Positions 15,328 through 25,316 of a DNA stretch of 64,000 nucleotides are shown in pieces. Source of the DNA: Undibacterium cyanobacteriorum (lineage in GTDB: Bacteria; Pseudomonadota; Gammaproteobacteria; Burkholderiales; Burkholderiaceae_D); contig NZ_CP133720.1 in NCBI RefSeq assembly GCF_031326225.1, forward strand, positions 620,001-684,000, given 5' to 3'. The notes beneath the pieces were generated by a model that worked only from the letters and a program-made list of their open reading frames with translations, had not been told where the DNA came from and did not search any database. Position numbers and translations under genes: made by a program. Positions within the stretch are counted from its first letter, which is position 1. Every line of letters begins with the position of its first letter.

Positions 15328-16407
15328 TTACTCGTCCCCCAAGCTCGCTAACAACTCAGCTTGATGCTCGGCCACCAAGGCGGTAGTCAGCTCGTTCAAG
15401 TCGCCGTCCATGATGAAGTCGAGTTTGTACAAGGTGAGGTTAATGCGGTGATCGGTCATGCGTCCTTGTGGGAAGTTATAAGTACGAATCCTTTCGCTGC
15501 GATCACCAGAACCAACCAAACTTTTACGCGTGGCCGCTTCTTTGGCTTGCTTCTCGCGCAGTTGGCCGTCCATGATACGGGTCGCCAAAACGCGCATCGC
15601 CTGTGCCTTGTTTTGGTGTTGGCTGCGACCATCTTGGCATTCAACCACGATACCAGTCGGGATGTGCGTGATACGCACGGCGGAATCGGTTTTGTTAATG
15701 TGCTGACCACCAGCGCCCGAAGCACGGAAAGTGTCGATGCGCAGATCCGCATTGTTGATGACGACGTCGGTCAGTTCATCGGCTTCAGGCATCACCGCGA
15801 CGGTACATGCCGAGGTATGAATACGACCTTGCGCTTCCGTCTCCGGCACGCGTTGTACACGATGTCCACCGGATTCGAATTTCAATTTTGAGTAGGCGCC
15901 GAAACCTGCGAGACGCACGATGACCTCTTTGTAACCGCCTAACTCCGATGGCGATTCAGACATGATCTCGACTTGCCAGCGATTGCGCTCGGCATAGCGG
16001 GTGTACATCCGCAACAAATCGCCGGCAAACAAAGCCGCCTCATCACCACCAGTACCGGCACGGATCTCGAGCAAAATATTGCGTTCGTCGTTAGGATCTT
16101 TCGGCAACAACATGGTTTGCAGTTCGCGCTGCAATTCTTCGATGCGTTGCTTGCCCGCTTGAATTTCTTCCTGGGCAAACTCTTTCATATCGGGATCATT
16201 GAGCATCTCTTGCGCTTCAAGGATATCGCTTTGTGCTTGTCGATAATTATTGTAGAGCGCAACCAATGGCTCGAGCTCAGCATGTTCGCGATTCAATTTA
16301 CGATAGGCGTCCATATCGTTGGTCGCGCCTTCTTGTACCAAGAGTTGGCCAACTTCGACTAAGCGTTCGGAGAGTTGGTCCAATTTGTGGAGCATGGATG
16401 GTTTCAT
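15328..16407 (-). CDS. prfA: Peptide chain release factor 1
   Basis: RF1 recognises UAA and UAG in the ribosomal A site and triggers release of the finished protein. The GGQ motif is present ([16 protein letters not shown]). The codon-recognition loop of the P-x-T type is visible as PET, within the segment [18 protein letters not shown]. At 359 residues it is full length. As in many beta- and gammaproteobacteria it lies directly beside hemA on the same strand, but here the 187-base space between them holds a repeat element. Confidence 0.97.
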   Translation of the reverse strand: MKPSMLHKLDQLSERLVEVGQLLVQEGATNDMDAYRKLNREHAELEPLVALYNNYRQAQSDILEAQEMLNDPDMKEFAQEEIQAGKQRIEELQRELQTMLLPKDPNDERNILLEIRAGTGGDEAALFAGDLLRMYTRYAERNRWQVEIMSESPSELGGYKEVIVRLAGFGAYSKLKFESGGHRVQRVPETEAQGRIHTSACTVAVMPEADELTDVVINNADLRIDTFRASGAGGQHINKTDSAVRITHIPTGIVVECQDGRSQHQNKAQAMRVLATRIMDGQLREKQAKEAATRKSLVGSGDRSERIRTYNFPQGRMTDHRINLTLYKLDFIMDGDLNELTTALVAEHQAELLASLGDE

Positions 16408-16427
16408 GATGTGTTCTTTAATTTTTT

Positions 16428-16544
16428 AAAACCTCTCAACACAGAGACTCAGAGACACAGAGGAAAAGCGGAGGAAAAACAAAAAATGCCTGAGGTTTCT
16501 CGGCGTATTTTTTGCCTCACTTTAGCGCTGTATGGAGAGGTTTT
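16428..16544. mobile_element. MITE-like repeat with 10-base terminal inverted repeats
   Basis: A 117-base segment starts with AAAACCTCTC and ends with the exact complement GAGAGGTTTT. Just inside the left end is an ACACAGAG-type array (ACACAGAGACTCAGAGACAC). Such CACAGAG-rich segments recur between genes in many bacterial genomes, and their chance translation reads NTETQRHRG. It has no coding capacity of its own, so any movement would depend on a transposase elsewhere. The class label is inference from structure. Confidence 0.6.
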
Positions 16545-16594
16545 GTTTGATTTGGAAAAACAATGTATGCGTGAAAGTAGGCTAGCTAGCCCAG

Positions 16595-17869
16595 CTAACG
16601 CTTGGTGCGGAAAAGTTGTGGCAAGAGGCGCACTAATTGCGCACGATCTTCACCTTGCGCTTGGTGCAGGGCTTGTTGTGGGCCATGCAAAAACTTGGCG
16701 GTGATGCCTTTGGAGAGTGCTTCCAAGACTTGTTCGATATCCTCACCACGCGCCAGCATCTTGCGTGCACGATCTAACTCGTGTTGGCGCAGGATTTCAC
16801 TGCTTTCATGGAGATCTTGAATCAGCGGCACCACGTGGCGGCCATCAATCCAATGCATGAAGGATTGCACACGTGTTTCGATAATCGCTTCGGCTTGCGC
16901 CACTGCTGCATGACGATTTTCTAGACCGCTTTGCACCACGCTGGCGAGGTCGTCGACTGTGTAGAGGAAGACGTCATCAAGTTTGGCGACTTCTTTTTCG
17001 ATATCGCGTGGTACGGCAAGGTCGACCATGAACATCGGGCGATGGCGACGCGCTTTGATGGCGCGCTCCACTAAACCAAGACCGAGGATAGGCAGGGTCG
17101 AGGCGGTACAACTGACCACGATATCAAACTCATGCAAACAATTCGGTACGTCGGCCAAGCGAATCGCACGACCCGAGAAACGACTCGCCAAATTCTCGCC
17201 GCGCTCTAGAGTACGGTTCGCAATCGTGATGCGTTTCGGATTCTGTGCGGCGAAGTGCGTCGCACACAATTCAATCATTTCACCAGCACCGATAAACAGT
17301 ACGGATTGGTCTGCAATTTTGTCGAAAATGCGTTGCGATAAGCGTACCGCTGCCGCTGCCATGGAGACGCTGTGCGCACCAATTTCCGTGGTGCTGCGTA
17401 CCTCTTTGGCAACCGCGAAAGTGCGTTGAAAGAGTTGATGCAAATAGGTGCCAAGGCCGCCAGCTTCGTCGGCTTGGCGCACCGCATCTTTCATTTGCCC
17501 CAAAATCTGTGGTTCGCCCAAGACCATGGAGTCGAGGCCAGAGGCGACTCGGAAAGCGTGACGTACCGCATTGTCTTGTGGCAGCGTGTAGAGGTGAGGG
17601 CGTAATTCGCCGTAGGGCAAACGATGAAAATCGGCGAGAAATTGCGCGGTGGTGTCGATAGGATTTGCCACATCGGCCACCGCATACAATTCAGTGCGAT
17701 TGCAAGTCGATAAGACTGCCGTCTCAGACGCTTGCTGTGAACCATTGCGCACAAACCAGTCGCGCGCACCCACCACCGCCTGAGAAATTTGCTCAGGTGT
17801 GAAAGCGACCTTTTCACGCAAGGATAAAGGCGCGGTCGTGTGATTGAGGCCGACGGCTAGTAGTTGCAT
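16595..17869 (-). CDS. hemA: Glutamyl-tRNA reductase
   Basis: This enzyme reduces glutamyl-tRNA(Glu) with NADPH to glutamate-1-semialdehyde, the committed step of haem biosynthesis by the C5 pathway. The catalytic Cys region is seen as [13 protein letters not shown] near residue 55. The [16 protein letters not shown] motif follows. The NADPH-binding domain begins around [17 protein letters not shown], and the C-terminal dimerisation helix contains REG/ARG-type basic residues. At 424 residues it is full length. It would be transcribed ahead of prfA, so the repeat element lies inside their common message if they are cotranscribed. Confidence 0.97.
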   Translation of the reverse strand: MQLLAVGLNHTTAPLSLREKVAFTPEQISQAVVGARDWFVRNGSQQASETAVLSTCNRTELYAVADVANPIDTTAQFLADFHRLPYGELRPHLYTLPQDNAVRHAFRVASGLDSMVLGEPQILGQMKDAVRQADEAGGLGTYLHQLFQRTFAVAKEVRSTTEIGAHSVSMAAAAVRLSQRIFDKIADQSVLFIGAGEMIELCATHFAAQNPKRITIANRTLERGENLASRFSGRAIRLADVPNCLHEFDIVVSCTASTLPILGLGLVERAIKARRHRPMFMVDLAVPRDIEKEVAKLDDVFLYTVDDLASVVQSGLENRHAAVAQAEAIIETRVQSFMHWIDGRHVVPLIQDLHESSEILRQHELDRARKMLARGEDIEQVLEALSKGITAKFLHGPQQALHQAQGEDRAQLVRLLPQLFRTKR

Positions 17870-18047
17870 AATGATTCAGAGGTGAAGGCCGTCATTATAC
17901 CGCGAGCGCGGCAGGCTTACATCGATGCGTGGGGAAACTTGCGAAAAATCAAGGCCTTTTATGCAATTTTTGCCATGAAATGGGTACTTGATGGTACCTA
18001 AGCGCACCTAATTGCACCGAAGCGCACTTAGGCGAACTTCGTTGAAC

Positions 18048-20531
18048 TTAAAACTGATTCATCGGTACTTCAATAGTAAAACTTGTTCCTTGTCCCGGTA
18101 CGCTATGAAAACGGATATTAGCGTGATGGCGATCGATGACGGTCTTAACAAAAACCATACCGAGCCCGACACCATCATTCTTAATTTGGTCTGCCCCTTT
18201 GCCAAAGCTCAGGCGTTGAAAGCGCTGGAATAAGCGACTCTGATCAGCGCGGGCAATTCCATAACCTTGATCCTGAATGGTGCAGATCACGTAGTCACTC
18301 AAGCTGCGGGTGACGGCTTGTAAGCTGCAGCTAATGGTGGTGTCGCTTGGACTATATTTGATCGCATTCGAAAGCAAATTGGTGAGCGCACGCGTCATTA
18401 AACTGCGATCGACGCGGACCGGATATTCACCCTCTGGAATGTCGGTCTTGATCGTAATGCGTTTATTGTGTGCCAAACTCCACATTTCTTCGGTGGCGTC
18501 GAGTAGTAGATCTTGGAAATCATGTTCGAGAAAACGATATTCACTCGACTCAGCGTGGGCCAGATGTACGAAACTATCGGCCAAAGCTAATGTGGTATTC
18601 GAAGACTTCTCAATACGCTTTAGGAATTCTTGATGATCTATCGCCGTTTCGGGATTCTTCTGCATTTCAATTAAGGCCAAGATGGACGCCTGAGGTGCGC
18701 GCATATCATGCGAGATGAAGTGCAGCATCTCATCGCGGCGACGTTCGGCTTGGCGGATCTCGGAGATATCAATGATGCTGATAATCCAACCAATCAAGAC
18801 TTTTTCACTGGTGTAGCACGGTGCGCTTTTAATGATGAGGTCGCGTCCCTTGGGGTCTTCAACTTCGACACCCTTACTTAATAGTTCTGTTTGATCCAAA
18901 TCGAGGATATGCCACCAACTAAATTTTTGTGGTTGCACGATGTATTCAGTGTGTGGCTGACTCATGTTCGAGAACAGATACGGCACCAAAGTGTCAATCA
19001 CATGTGGCATGCCGATACTGTTGAAGTAGGCTGCAGCCGCAGGATTACCGAGCACGACATTTCCATCAACGGTCGTTACGAGAGTCGCATCAGGTAAGCT
19101 ATACAAACTATCAGTGACAAATTGACGCAAGTCACGCACACGTTGAGCGGCGCTTTGCATCGCGCGAATATGGCGATCGAGCTTATCTTGTATTTCGTTT
19201 TTGGCGATGGTGAGATGGCGATCTTTGATCGTCATATCTGGGTTGAGTTCTGGTAGAAGATGCGGTTCTTGGTCGAGTCGAATAAATTCTTGCCCGAGAA
19301 AATCGATGGCCGTTTCCAAACGTCGCCAACTCCATAGAGGGTAGCTAAGCACTAAGACCACCACTGTCGAGGCAGGTGGCAACCACAAACCAAAGCGCAG
19401 CAACACTACGCTGGTGATCAAGCTTAAAACAACCATGCTCGCACCAATGATCAGTGCTACCCGAGGCGAGAACAGTACAAAGCTGAACAAACTTAAACAA
19501 AGGACGGCGCTACTAACGAGCCACAGTTGCCAGGCTGGTGCCTGCAGAATACTGCGGTGGTCGAGCAAGCTGGCTAAGATGTTGGCATTGACTTCCACCC
19601 CAGCAAGCAAACCTTGATTCGATGTGACAGGTGTGGGAAAAGCATCCGCCATGCCTTGCGCAGTAGCACCGATTAAGACATATTTATTTTGAAAAACTTG
19701 TGCAGACACTTCTCCTTTGAGTACCGCCACATAGGGAATCGATTTGAAATGACCACTGCCGCCATAGTAAGGAATCAGGAAGCGCCAATCGCGATGCCAG
19801 ATGCCGGGATCAGTACTAAACGCACCGCTGAAATGATCGACACTCACTGGTGCCGCGTCGTTTGCTGACTGGATGGATTTGTCGGCTTGCGTCGTGCGTC
19901 CGACTTTGTATAACTCTAAAACAAAGTGTGACCACCATTGTCCTTGGGTACCTTCACGTAAGAAAACGCTACGAGCGACACCATCATCATCAAGTTCAAT
20001 ATGGTTGTGGCCGACTGCGCGACTGGCATTGGCAAAGAGTGGTAAAGGTAATTCGGCTTGCAGACCTCGCCCAGCTTCTAATGAAGTCATCGGCAAGACG
20101 ACCTTGCCCGAGGCCTTGAGCGCATTGGCGAAGGCCTCATCACTACTAGAAGAAATGATGCCGTTGGAATTACCAGGCTGAGCCTCCGTAAACACCACAT
20201 CAAAACCAATTGCTTTAGGCTTAGCAGCTTGCAGTCGTTCTAGCAATTGCGCGTGAATTTGTCGGTTCCATGGCCATTTGCCAATTTCTTTAAGACTATA
20301 GTCGTCGATCGCGACGATGACGATGTCATCATGGGCGCGATGGGTTTGCACTTGCAAGAGTTTGTCGTAAAGGCTTTGATCGAAGCGCTTCAGACTATTA
20401 CTGTAAATCAGGAACGCGTTGATCAGGATCAGTATGATCGCCAGCATCAGGCAGTCGCGCAGGCCTAGACGTAGATGAGGGACTGCTGTGGTCTGGTGTG
20501 CGACTGCTTTCGCTTTGCTGGCGTCATTCAT
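18048..20531 (-). CDS. CHASE2-domain sensor histidine kinase
   Basis: This is a membrane sensor kinase of 827 residues. An N-terminal transmembrane helix (about 27 to 44) is followed by an extracytoplasmic CHASE2 domain (about 45 to 330) with typical phrases such as DDIVIVAIDDYSLKEIGKWP and NKYVLIGATAQGMAD. Three more helices (about 335 to 405) lead to a PAS-like domain (about 470 to 595). The HisKA box carries the phospho-acceptor His608 (FISHDMRAPQ), and the ATPase domain has N-box LTNLLSNAIKYSP and G-boxes DQGYGIA and GVGLGMV. It is the third gene of an operon with a LysM-FecR protein and an OmpR-type regulator. The signal sensed by CHASE2 is unknown. Confidence 0.95.
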   Translation of the reverse strand: MNDASKAKAVAHQTTAVPHLRLGLRDCLMLAIILILINAFLIYSNSLKRFDQSLYDKLLQVQTHRAHDDIVIVAIDDYSLKEIGKWPWNRQIHAQLLERLQAAKPKAIGFDVVFTEAQPGNSNGIISSSSDEAFANALKASGKVVLPMTSLEAGRGLQAELPLPLFANASRAVGHNHIELDDDGVARSVFLREGTQGQWWSHFVLELYKVGRTTQADKSIQSANDAAPVSVDHFSGAFSTDPGIWHRDWRFLIPYYGGSGHFKSIPYVAVLKGEVSAQVFQNKYVLIGATAQGMADAFPTPVTSNQGLLAGVEVNANILASLLDHRSILQAPAWQLWLVSSAVLCLSLFSFVLFSPRVALIIGASMVVLSLITSVVLLRFGLWLPPASTVVVLVLSYPLWSWRRLETAIDFLGQEFIRLDQEPHLLPELNPDMTIKDRHLTIAKNEIQDKLDRHIRAMQSAAQRVRDLRQFVTDSLYSLPDATLVTTVDGNVVLGNPAAAAYFNSIGMPHVIDTLVPYLFSNMSQPHTEYIVQPQKFSWWHILDLDQTELLSKGVEVEDPKGRDLIIKSAPCYTSEKVLIGWIISIIDISEIRQAERRRDEMLHFISHDMRAPQASILALIEMQKNPETAIDHQEFLKRIEKSSNTTLALADSFVHLAHAESSEYRFLEHDFQDLLLDATEEMWSLAHNKRITIKTDIPEGEYPVRVDRSLMTRALTNLLSNAIKYSPSDTTISCSLQAVTRSLSDYVICTIQDQGYGIARADQSRLFQRFQRLSFGKGADQIKNDGVGLGMVFVKTVIDRHHANIRFHSVPGQGTSFTIEVPMNQF

Positions 20532-20544
20532 GAGACTGTACCAA

Positions 20545-22320
20545 CTACTTCACGCTTGGTGTTACGCTACCAGAACTCGATTGCAGAGCATCGCCTGTAC
20601 CGGTGGTCCAACGGAGGCCGATTTCAAATTTTTGCGGTTCGGAAAAGGCGCCGATGAAGCGATCCGCATCGGTGGCGCGCACGCGAATATAGTAAAAACC
20701 CGATTCTGGACGTGGCATCAATGCTTTGGCTTGGTTGACCTCTTGATTGAAGAGGATCTTTTTGAATTCTACATCGCTGGCCACTTGCACGAGGAAGCGC
20801 TGACCAGATTCGGACGGCCACGTAAATTCAAGCGTATTGCTTCCTTTGTCAACGAAAGGATGTACAGTTTGCCCTGCTAAGACGCGAAAACTCTGCGGGC
20901 CCGAATATGGTCCTTGATCGACTTGTTTGCCACTCGGCGATTCATTCTCCATCACTGTCGCCACGCGCCAGTAATAGTCGCCAAGGCTGATTGCATCGGT
21001 CTTCCAATTGTTCGTCGCAATCTGGTCCTGATCTAACACCAATTGTTGGAATGCAGCATCCTTGGCGACTTGCAGATGATAGCTGCGTGCATTGGGAATT
21101 GAGGTCCATTTAAATTCGACAGTCTTAATGCGAATCTTATGCTTGGGCGCTAATGGAAATGGTGGGGCAGGCGTTGCTTTTACCTTGAAAGGAAAGATGC
21201 TTGGCATTCCTTCTAAGCGATGGGTATCGATGGCGGTCACGCGCAAAAAGTATTGTCCATCAGCGATTTCTGGGAATTGAAACTGCTGATTCTGTGCCAT
21301 GCTTTCGGCGACCACGTCGAGTGCTTGTGCGTCGCGCGTAATTTGTGCGCGGTAGTCGACGCCATTCTCGACAGCCTCTACCTTGAACTCTGGACGCACT
21401 TGCGCTTGCAATTGGTAACCGTCAACGAGTCTCGGGGGCGCCAGCAATTTGATTGGCTGCCCTACACCAGAGGAAGAGACGATATTACCCTGTCCAGCTG
21501 GTAGTACTAAGGCGTTTGGTTTTTCGACTTGACCCACTGCGACGCCACCTTCGAGGACTTCGTTGGCGATACCGGTCTCATTGACTCCAACGCGGAAGTG
21601 GGTCCCTCGCACTCCAGCGATCGCCAGTTTAGAACGGACTTCGAAACGTCCTTTGTTTGCTTCGAGTTTGCTGACCTGCGATTCGACGCGACCATCGAGT
21701 AGTTTGATTTCGGTACGAGGACTTTTCGTGAATTTGGTGACGCGAATTTTCGCCAGCAAAGCTTGGCTGTTGGAAGGAATCGATACGCGTGATTCATCGA
21801 CGAGTGCGAGTGTCACAAAGCCATTTTTGCCGGTATTGATTTGCGATCCCTCCGCCAAAATGCTGCCCACCGCAAGCACCTCTTCTTTGCCGTTCTTAGC
21901 GATTACACTGACGGTGCCGGCGAGAGCTGCGACACGTGCTGGCGCTGGTTCTTCGGTGAGTAATTCGGCAGGAATAATCACCGCAGATCCAATCGGGATA
22001 GCGCGTTCGTTACTGATGTTATTGCGTTTGCCTATCGCTTCCCAGTGGGCCGTTTTGTCAGTGAATTGTTTGGCGAGCGACATCAAGGTGTCCCGCTCTT
22101 GGGCGTAATACACCAAATCGCCTGCGACAATTTCAGTGCTGCCTGGCTTTCCTTTGGACTTGACAGTTTGCGCGTGGCTGAAAGAGTTAAAGGCGCCAAG
22201 TCCGAGGCATAAGATGATGCAGAGGCTGATGAGATTCAGCTTATGGAAAATCGCTAGGAAACGAAACGAGTGTGGCCCTGTGTGTTTCAAACCAGGGCTG
22301 GTCGGTGTCAATGGGTACAT
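20545..22320 (-). CDS. LysM-FecR-domain exported protein
   Basis: The protein is 591 residues. A signal/anchor segment lies at about 24 to 50. A LysM domain for peptidoglycan binding is seen from AGDLVYYAQERDTLMSLAK to GSAVIIP. A FecR domain follows (VSVIAKNGKEEVLAVGSILA, then the conserved VRSKLAIAGVRGTHFRVG). The C-terminal half has two or three fibronectin-like repeats with Y-x-L-Q-V-A-x-D phrases (SYHLQVAKDAAF, RFLVQVASDVEF). The layout suggests a cell-wall-attached periplasmic protein that presents ligand-binding modules to the neighbouring CHASE2 kinase. Start 22320 has GGAG five bases upstream; an in-frame ATG at 22389 lacks one. Confidence 0.92.
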   Translation of the reverse strand: MYPLTPTSPGLKHTGPHSFRFLAIFHKLNLISLCIILCLGLGAFNSFSHAQTVKSKGKPGSTEIVAGDLVYYAQERDTLMSLAKQFTDKTAHWEAIGKRNNISNERAIPIGSAVIIPAELLTEEPAPARVAALAGTVSVIAKNGKEEVLAVGSILAEGSQINTGKNGFVTLALVDESRVSIPSNSQALLAKIRVTKFTKSPRTEIKLLDGRVESQVSKLEANKGRFEVRSKLAIAGVRGTHFRVGVNETGIANEVLEGGVAVGQVEKPNALVLPAGQGNIVSSSGVGQPIKLLAPPRLVDGYQLQAQVRPEFKVEAVENGVDYRAQITRDAQALDVVAESMAQNQQFQFPEIADGQYFLRVTAIDTHRLEGMPSIFPFKVKATPAPPFPLAPKHKIRIKTVEFKWTSIPNARSYHLQVAKDAAFQQLVLDQDQIATNNWKTDAISLGDYYWRVATVMENESPSGKQVDQGPYSGPQSFRVLAGQTVHPFVDKGSNTLEFTWPSESGQRFLVQVASDVEFKKILFNQEVNQAKALMPRPESGFYYIRVRATDADRFIGAFSEPQKFEIGLRWTTGTGDALQSSSGSVTPSVK

Positions 22321-22392
22321 AAAATCTCCACTCGGCGCGCACACCTGGAGAGATTGCGCCTGTGTTTGTGAACGACAAGTCGATGTCAAAAA

Positions 22393-23085
22393 TTAGTCTT
22401 TACCGATCTGCTCTAAACGGTAGCCGTAAGAATAAACGGGAGCGAGGCGGTATCCGTTTTCAGGACGCAGGTCGAGTTTGCTGCGCACTCGGGAAATGTG
22501 CGTATCCATCGTACGTGAAGGTACTTCGATATCGCGCGACCAGACTGCTTCGAGAATATACGCACGGGAGAGCGGGCGGCTAAGATTTTGGAAAAGCAAA
22601 AGTGCGAGGTCGAACTCTTTTTGTGTGAGTTCGATTTCTTCTCCATTGAGTTTGGCGCGACTAGCCCGTACATCGAATTCGTAGGGGCCGAAGTTAACGA
22701 TTTCACTCGCGGTTTGAGTTGGATAAGCGCGGCGCAGGAGAGCTTGCACTCGCGCCACCAACTCAGCGCGGCGGATAGGCTTGATCATGTAATCATCGGC
22801 GCCCGCTGCGAGTCCGGCCACGATATCATCTTCACCGGAACGACTCGTCATGAATAAGACAGGAAGCGTTGCGGACAGTTTTTCACGAACCCACTTCAGA
22901 ATTTCTGTGCCGTTAAGGTCGGGTACATGCCAATCAAGAATCAAAAGGTCGAAGCTCTCTCGATGCAACTGATGCATCATTGCCTTACCACTCGAAAAAG
23001 TATGGCAGACATGACCTGCACTGGTCAGTGTTGCGGCAGTCAGGTCTAGCAAATTTTGGTCGTCATCAAGGATGGCAATTCGCAT
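22393..23085 (-). CDS. OmpR-family response regulator
   Basis: This is a two-domain transcription factor of 230 residues. The receiver domain has the acidic pocket (LDDD at 7-9), the phospho-acceptor Asp51 (LLILDWHVPD) and Lys102 (YMIKPIRR). The C-terminal winged helix is of the OmpR/PhoB type (LTQKEFDLALLLFQN, then RTMDTHISRVRSKL). It is the first gene of the operon and is presumably phosphorylated by the CHASE2 kinase encoded two genes later. The stop lies 72 bases before the FecR-protein start. Target genes are not evident. Confidence 0.95.
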   Translation of the reverse strand: MRIAILDDDQNLLDLTAATLTSAGHVCHTFSSGKAMMHQLHRESFDLLILDWHVPDLNGTEILKWVREKLSATLPVLFMTSRSGEDDIVAGLAAGADDYMIKPIRRAELVARVQALLRRAYPTQTASEIVNFGPYEFDVRASRAKLNGEEIELTQKEFDLALLLFQNLSRPLSRAYILEAVWSRDIEVPSRTMDTHISRVRSKLDLRPENGYRLAPVYSYGYRLEQIGKD

Positions 23086-23324
23086 AAATTCTCAATCGTA
23101 AGTGTTGCTAAGATCGTTCTTTTCGTTATTGCGTGTAGCCTTCAAAGAAAGGCCACGCAAGATGCTGAATCACGGCTACATTTTTACTACGTATTTCATG
23201 CACCGTTTATGGGTGCTGAGATGCTGCAGAGAAGATGCTGAGGGAGGCAAAAAAATGGTCGACCTCGAAGTTTTTTCTTCTTCAGTTTTCAAAATTTCTG
23301 TGTCCCTCGGCATTGGTTCTAAAT

Positions 23325-23591
23325 TCAAGTACGTGAGTCAACGTCTGGCAAAATGACATTCACATCGAGCACTTCAAGGTTACCTTGCTTGTCGAGCGAA
23401 ACCTTGATGTCATCTGGATTGACTTTCGTGTATTTCGAGATTACAGCAATCAACTCTTGACGCAGCGCAGGAAGGAAATCATTGCCCTCGCGACCGCCAT
23501 TGCGCTCACTTTCGATGATGATACGCAGACGTTCTTTCGCAGTGCTGGCGCTCTTCGGCTTATTGTTAAATAAAAATGAGAGCAAATCCAT
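23325..23591 (-). CDS. minE: Cell division topological specificity factor MinE
   Basis: MinE stimulates the MinD ATPase and drives the pole-to-pole oscillation that keeps the division septum at mid-cell. The N-terminal amphipathic helix (MDLLSFLFNN) and the anti-MinCD segment (TAKERLRIIIESER) are typical, and the C-terminal topological domain follows. At 88 residues it is standard. The start lies one base after the minD stop codon, so translation is coupled. It is the last gene of minC-minD-minE. Confidence 0.97.
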   Translation of the reverse strand: MDLLSFLFNNKPKSASTAKERLRIIIESERNGGREGNDFLPALRQELIAVISKYTKVNPDDIKVSLDKQGNLEVLDVNVILPDVDSRT

Positions 23592-23592
23592 C

Positions 23593-24408
23593 TCACTTAC
23601 CTCCAAAAATACGTTGCAGCAAACCTGGCTTTTCGTAGTTGATAAAGCGGAGCGGTGGCTCTTCACCTAAGAAACGAGCGACGACATCAGTATAGGCATC
23701 CGAAACATCGCTGCCTTTGATGTGGATCGCTGGGTTACCTTGATTGGATGCATGCAAGACTGCTTCTGATTCAGGAATCACGCCAATCAAAGGAATCCGC
23801 AAGATTTCTTGAACGTCAGTATAGGACAACATTTCACCGGCTTCGACGCGTTTTGGCGAGTAACGTGTGATCAAGAGATGCTCTTTCACTGGCTCTCCAC
23901 CTTGCTGAGCACGTTTTGATTTTGCTTGAATGATGCCCAAAATGCGATCGGAGTCACGGACCGATGAAACCTCTGGATTCGTGACGACGATGGCTTCGTC
24001 AGCGAAGGTTAAAGCCATCACCGCACCGCGTTCGATACCCGCAGGTGAATCGCAGACGATGTATTCAAAGCCCATTGCGATCAAATCGTCGAGTACTTTT
24101 TCGACACCTTCTTCGGTCAATGCATCTTTATCGCGTGTTTGTGAGGCTGGCAAAATGAAGAGATTTTCACAGTGCTTATCTTTGATTAAGGCTTGGTTCA
24201 GGGTCGCTTCACCACTGATGACATTTACCAAATCATAGACCACGCGGCGTTCACAACCCATGATCAAGTCGAGATTGCGCAAACCGACGTCGAAATCGAG
24301 CACTGCTGTTTTGTGGCCACGTAAGGCCAAGCCAGTCGCGAAACTTGCACTAGAGGTCGTTTTGCCGACGCCACCTTTACCAGATGTCACAACGATGATT
24401 CTTGCCAC
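23593..24408 (-). CDS. minD: Septum site-determining ATPase MinD
   Basis: MinD is a membrane-bound ATPase of the ParA/MinD class that recruits MinC and is cycled by MinE. The deviant Walker A motif SGKGGVGKTT lies at residues 9 to 18. The C-terminal amphipathic membrane-targeting helix is visible as GLLQRIFGGK. I start at a GTG codon (24408) because the family N-terminus ARIIVVTSGKGG begins there and AAGGAG lies 7 bases upstream; this gives 271 residues. Confidence 0.97.
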   Translation of the reverse strand: MARIIVVTSGKGGVGKTTSSASFATGLALRGHKTAVLDFDVGLRNLDLIMGCERRVVYDLVNVISGEATLNQALIKDKHCENLFILPASQTRDKDALTEEGVEKVLDDLIAMGFEYIVCDSPAGIERGAVMALTFADEAIVVTNPEVSSVRDSDRILGIIQAKSKRAQQGGEPVKEHLLITRYSPKRVEAGEMLSYTDVQEILRIPLIGVIPESEAVLHASNQGNPAIHIKGSDVSDAYTDVVARFLGEEPPLRFINYEKPGLLQRIFGGK

Positions 24409-24539
24409 AGAGTACTCCTTTAAAAAATCTTGAGGCGTTTCAAAGTGCGCGCTCAAGAGCATTATTTACACATAATTTGTTATTGAGTTTGAGTGTTGAA
24501 CTGCTCAAATGCTCAAATTGTCGATGTTTTTCGAAGCCT

Positions 24540-25316
24540 TTAGGAGTTCGTTTTCATCGACGTCATTTCAATACTATCTCCAACCAGCTTGATTTGAACG
24601 GGCTGATTGGCTTTGAATTCTGGAAAGCCATTATCGAAGGTTCGATAAATTCCGGCGATCGAGACCAGTTCTGCTTCCATCGCTGCCGCGAAGATACGCG
24701 CTTCAGTGTTACCACGTGCACCAGCCAAAGCACGCCCACGCAGCGGTGCGTAGATGTGAATGCTGCCATCCGCGATGACTTCTGCACCATTGTTCACTGA
24801 AGCTGTAACGATCAAATCGCAACCCCGCGCATATACGCGTTGTCCGGCACGCACCGGAGTATCGATAATCATCGCAGGGATGTGAGTTGGCATTGCGGCG
24901 ACGGGTTCAGCCACAACCGCTGCGGGCGCTGGTGCAACCGCGGGTGCAACGGGTGCAGGTGGTGCTGCAGGCGCTTCGTGAGGAACTTCTGGACGTGCCT
25001 TGCTGACGACGTCGATCGTCAAACCATGCGCACGAATCGCTGCATGCTCATCTTCACGCGCATTGCGAACAGCGACCACGTTTAAACCAAAAGAACGGAA
25101 CAAAGACAGAAGCGCTGGCCAATCCATGGTTTCGGCTTGCACCGCCTCTAAATCGAGGATAGCGAATTCGTCGTCAAAGAAATCTGGCGCGCCTCCAGTC
25201 ATGTCCTTGAGAGCTTGCTCGAGCTTTGTAAGAGCGCATTCATTAAGACTTACAGCGACTGCCACGACCGTGGATATTTTTATTTCTATTGGTTTGCGTG
25301 TCAGACTATTTTGCAT
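24540..25316 (-). CDS. minC: Septum site-determining protein MinC
   Basis: MinC blocks FtsZ polymerisation away from mid-cell. It has an N-terminal FtsZ-interacting domain (about 1 to 105), a long Ala/Pro-rich linker ([20 protein letters not shown]) and a C-terminal beta-helical domain that binds MinD ([16 protein letters not shown] to [18 protein letters not shown]). The start at 25316 is the only ATG available; the frame upstream offers only TTG. The protein is 258 residues. A 131-base gap separates it from minD, longer than is common. Confidence 0.95.
   Translation of the reverse strand: MQNSLTRKPIEIKISTVVAVAVSLNECALTKLEQALKDMTGGAPDFFDDEFAILDLEAVQAETMDWPALLSLFRSFGLNVVAVRNAREDEHAAIRAHGLTIDVVSKARPEVPHEAPAAPPAPVAPAVAPAPAAVVAEPVAAMPTHIPAMIIDTPVRAGQRVYARGCDLIVTASVNNGAEVIADGSIHIYAPLRGRALAGARGNTEARIFAAAMEAELVSIAGIYRTFDNGFPEFKANQPVQIKLVGDSIEMTSMKTNS

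Noticed and set aside
16375..16704. Plus-strand frame of 109 codons between prfA and hemA
   Set aside because: It begins inside prfA, passes through the CACAGAG repeat (giving the known spurious string NTETQRHRG) and ends inside hemA.
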